From NCBI GenBank assembly GCA_050260415.1, contig JBLNCE010000200.1:1-24722 (forward strand): a stretch of 24,722 nucleotides of DNA. Reading direction: 5' to 3'. The notes below the pieces were generated by a model that was not told the DNA's origin, did no database searches, and saw only the letters and a program-made list of their open reading frames with translations. This document shows, piece after piece, positions 24,695-24,722 of this stretch. Position 1 is the first letter of the stretch. Each line of letters begins with the position of its first letter. The position numbers were made by a program, and so were the translations under genes. Source of the stretch: JBLNCE01 sp050260415 (GTDB taxonomy: Bacteria > Bacillota > UBA4882 > JAAYXC01).

Positions 24695-24722
24695 CCAAAG
24701 GGTGTGGTCGCACACCCTTTGG
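24695..24722. other. Perfect 12-base-pair hairpin at the window edge
   Basis: CCAAAGGGTGTG at 24695-24706 pairs completely with CACACCCTTTGG at 24711-24722 around GTCG. The stem ends exactly at the last base of the window, so it may continue. It could be a terminator for a minus-strand gene outside the window, the end of a mobile or repeated element, or a palindromic intergenic repeat. The sequence here cannot decide among these. Confidence 0.6.

Overview
The window is GC-rich and densely coded, with short and often convergent gene junctions. No rRNA, tRNA, CRISPR array or insertion sequence was recognised. Its gene content suggests an uncultured or little-studied deep-branching Bacillota (Firmicutes). 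The main clue is a four-unit LysM protein without a signal peptide whose units end in an ICIP-like motif, a form known from spore-forming Clostridia-like lineages. Other content (a very large cyclic beta-1,2-glucan synthase, a long RtcB, a two-domain NAD synthetase, a possible beta-barrel protein) is compatible with that but not decisive. The placement is an inference.

Left part (1-5.3 kb): a SIMPL/DUF541 envelope protein and an MFS exporter, both on the minus strand, are followed by a decayed stretch. It holds a RuBisCO-like protein remnant (C-terminal third only, with an internal deletion and an in-frame TGA) and an asparagine synthetase remnant (C-terminal ~125 residues). Between them sits an intact plus-strand pair: a 58-residue membrane protein and the RNA ligase RtcB.

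Middle part (5.4-11.5 kb): a single-domain response regulator lies opposite a GH42-like beta-galactosidase. Then come a HAD phosphatase and a secreted DUF4139 protein on the minus strand, the latter divergent from a secreted protein of beta-rich, barrel-like composition.

Right part (11.5-24.7 kb): one ~9.1-kb gene encodes a 3044-residue cyclic beta-1,2-glucan synthase with glycosyltransferase (GT84), cyclising (glycoamylase-like) and chain-length-controlling (GH94) modules. It also has an unusual ~180-residue N-terminal membrane extension. Divergent from it is a plus-strand series: PIG-L deacetylase, double zinc-ribbon protein and glutamine-dependent NAD synthetase. The LysM gene converges on the last of these. 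Several products (SIMPL, DUF4139, barrel-like protein, glucan synthase, LysM) concern the cell envelope, but no shared operon is evident.

The most unusual non-coding signal is a family of hexamer-phased repeats, consensus GATNNC, in three separate intergenic spaces: a ten-unit array before the MFS gene, an inverted pair near the left end, and a short array before the zinc-ribbon gene. No clearly new multi-gene system was found. The best leads are these repeats, the glucan synthase extension, the two gene remnants and the paired hairpins at the right end.
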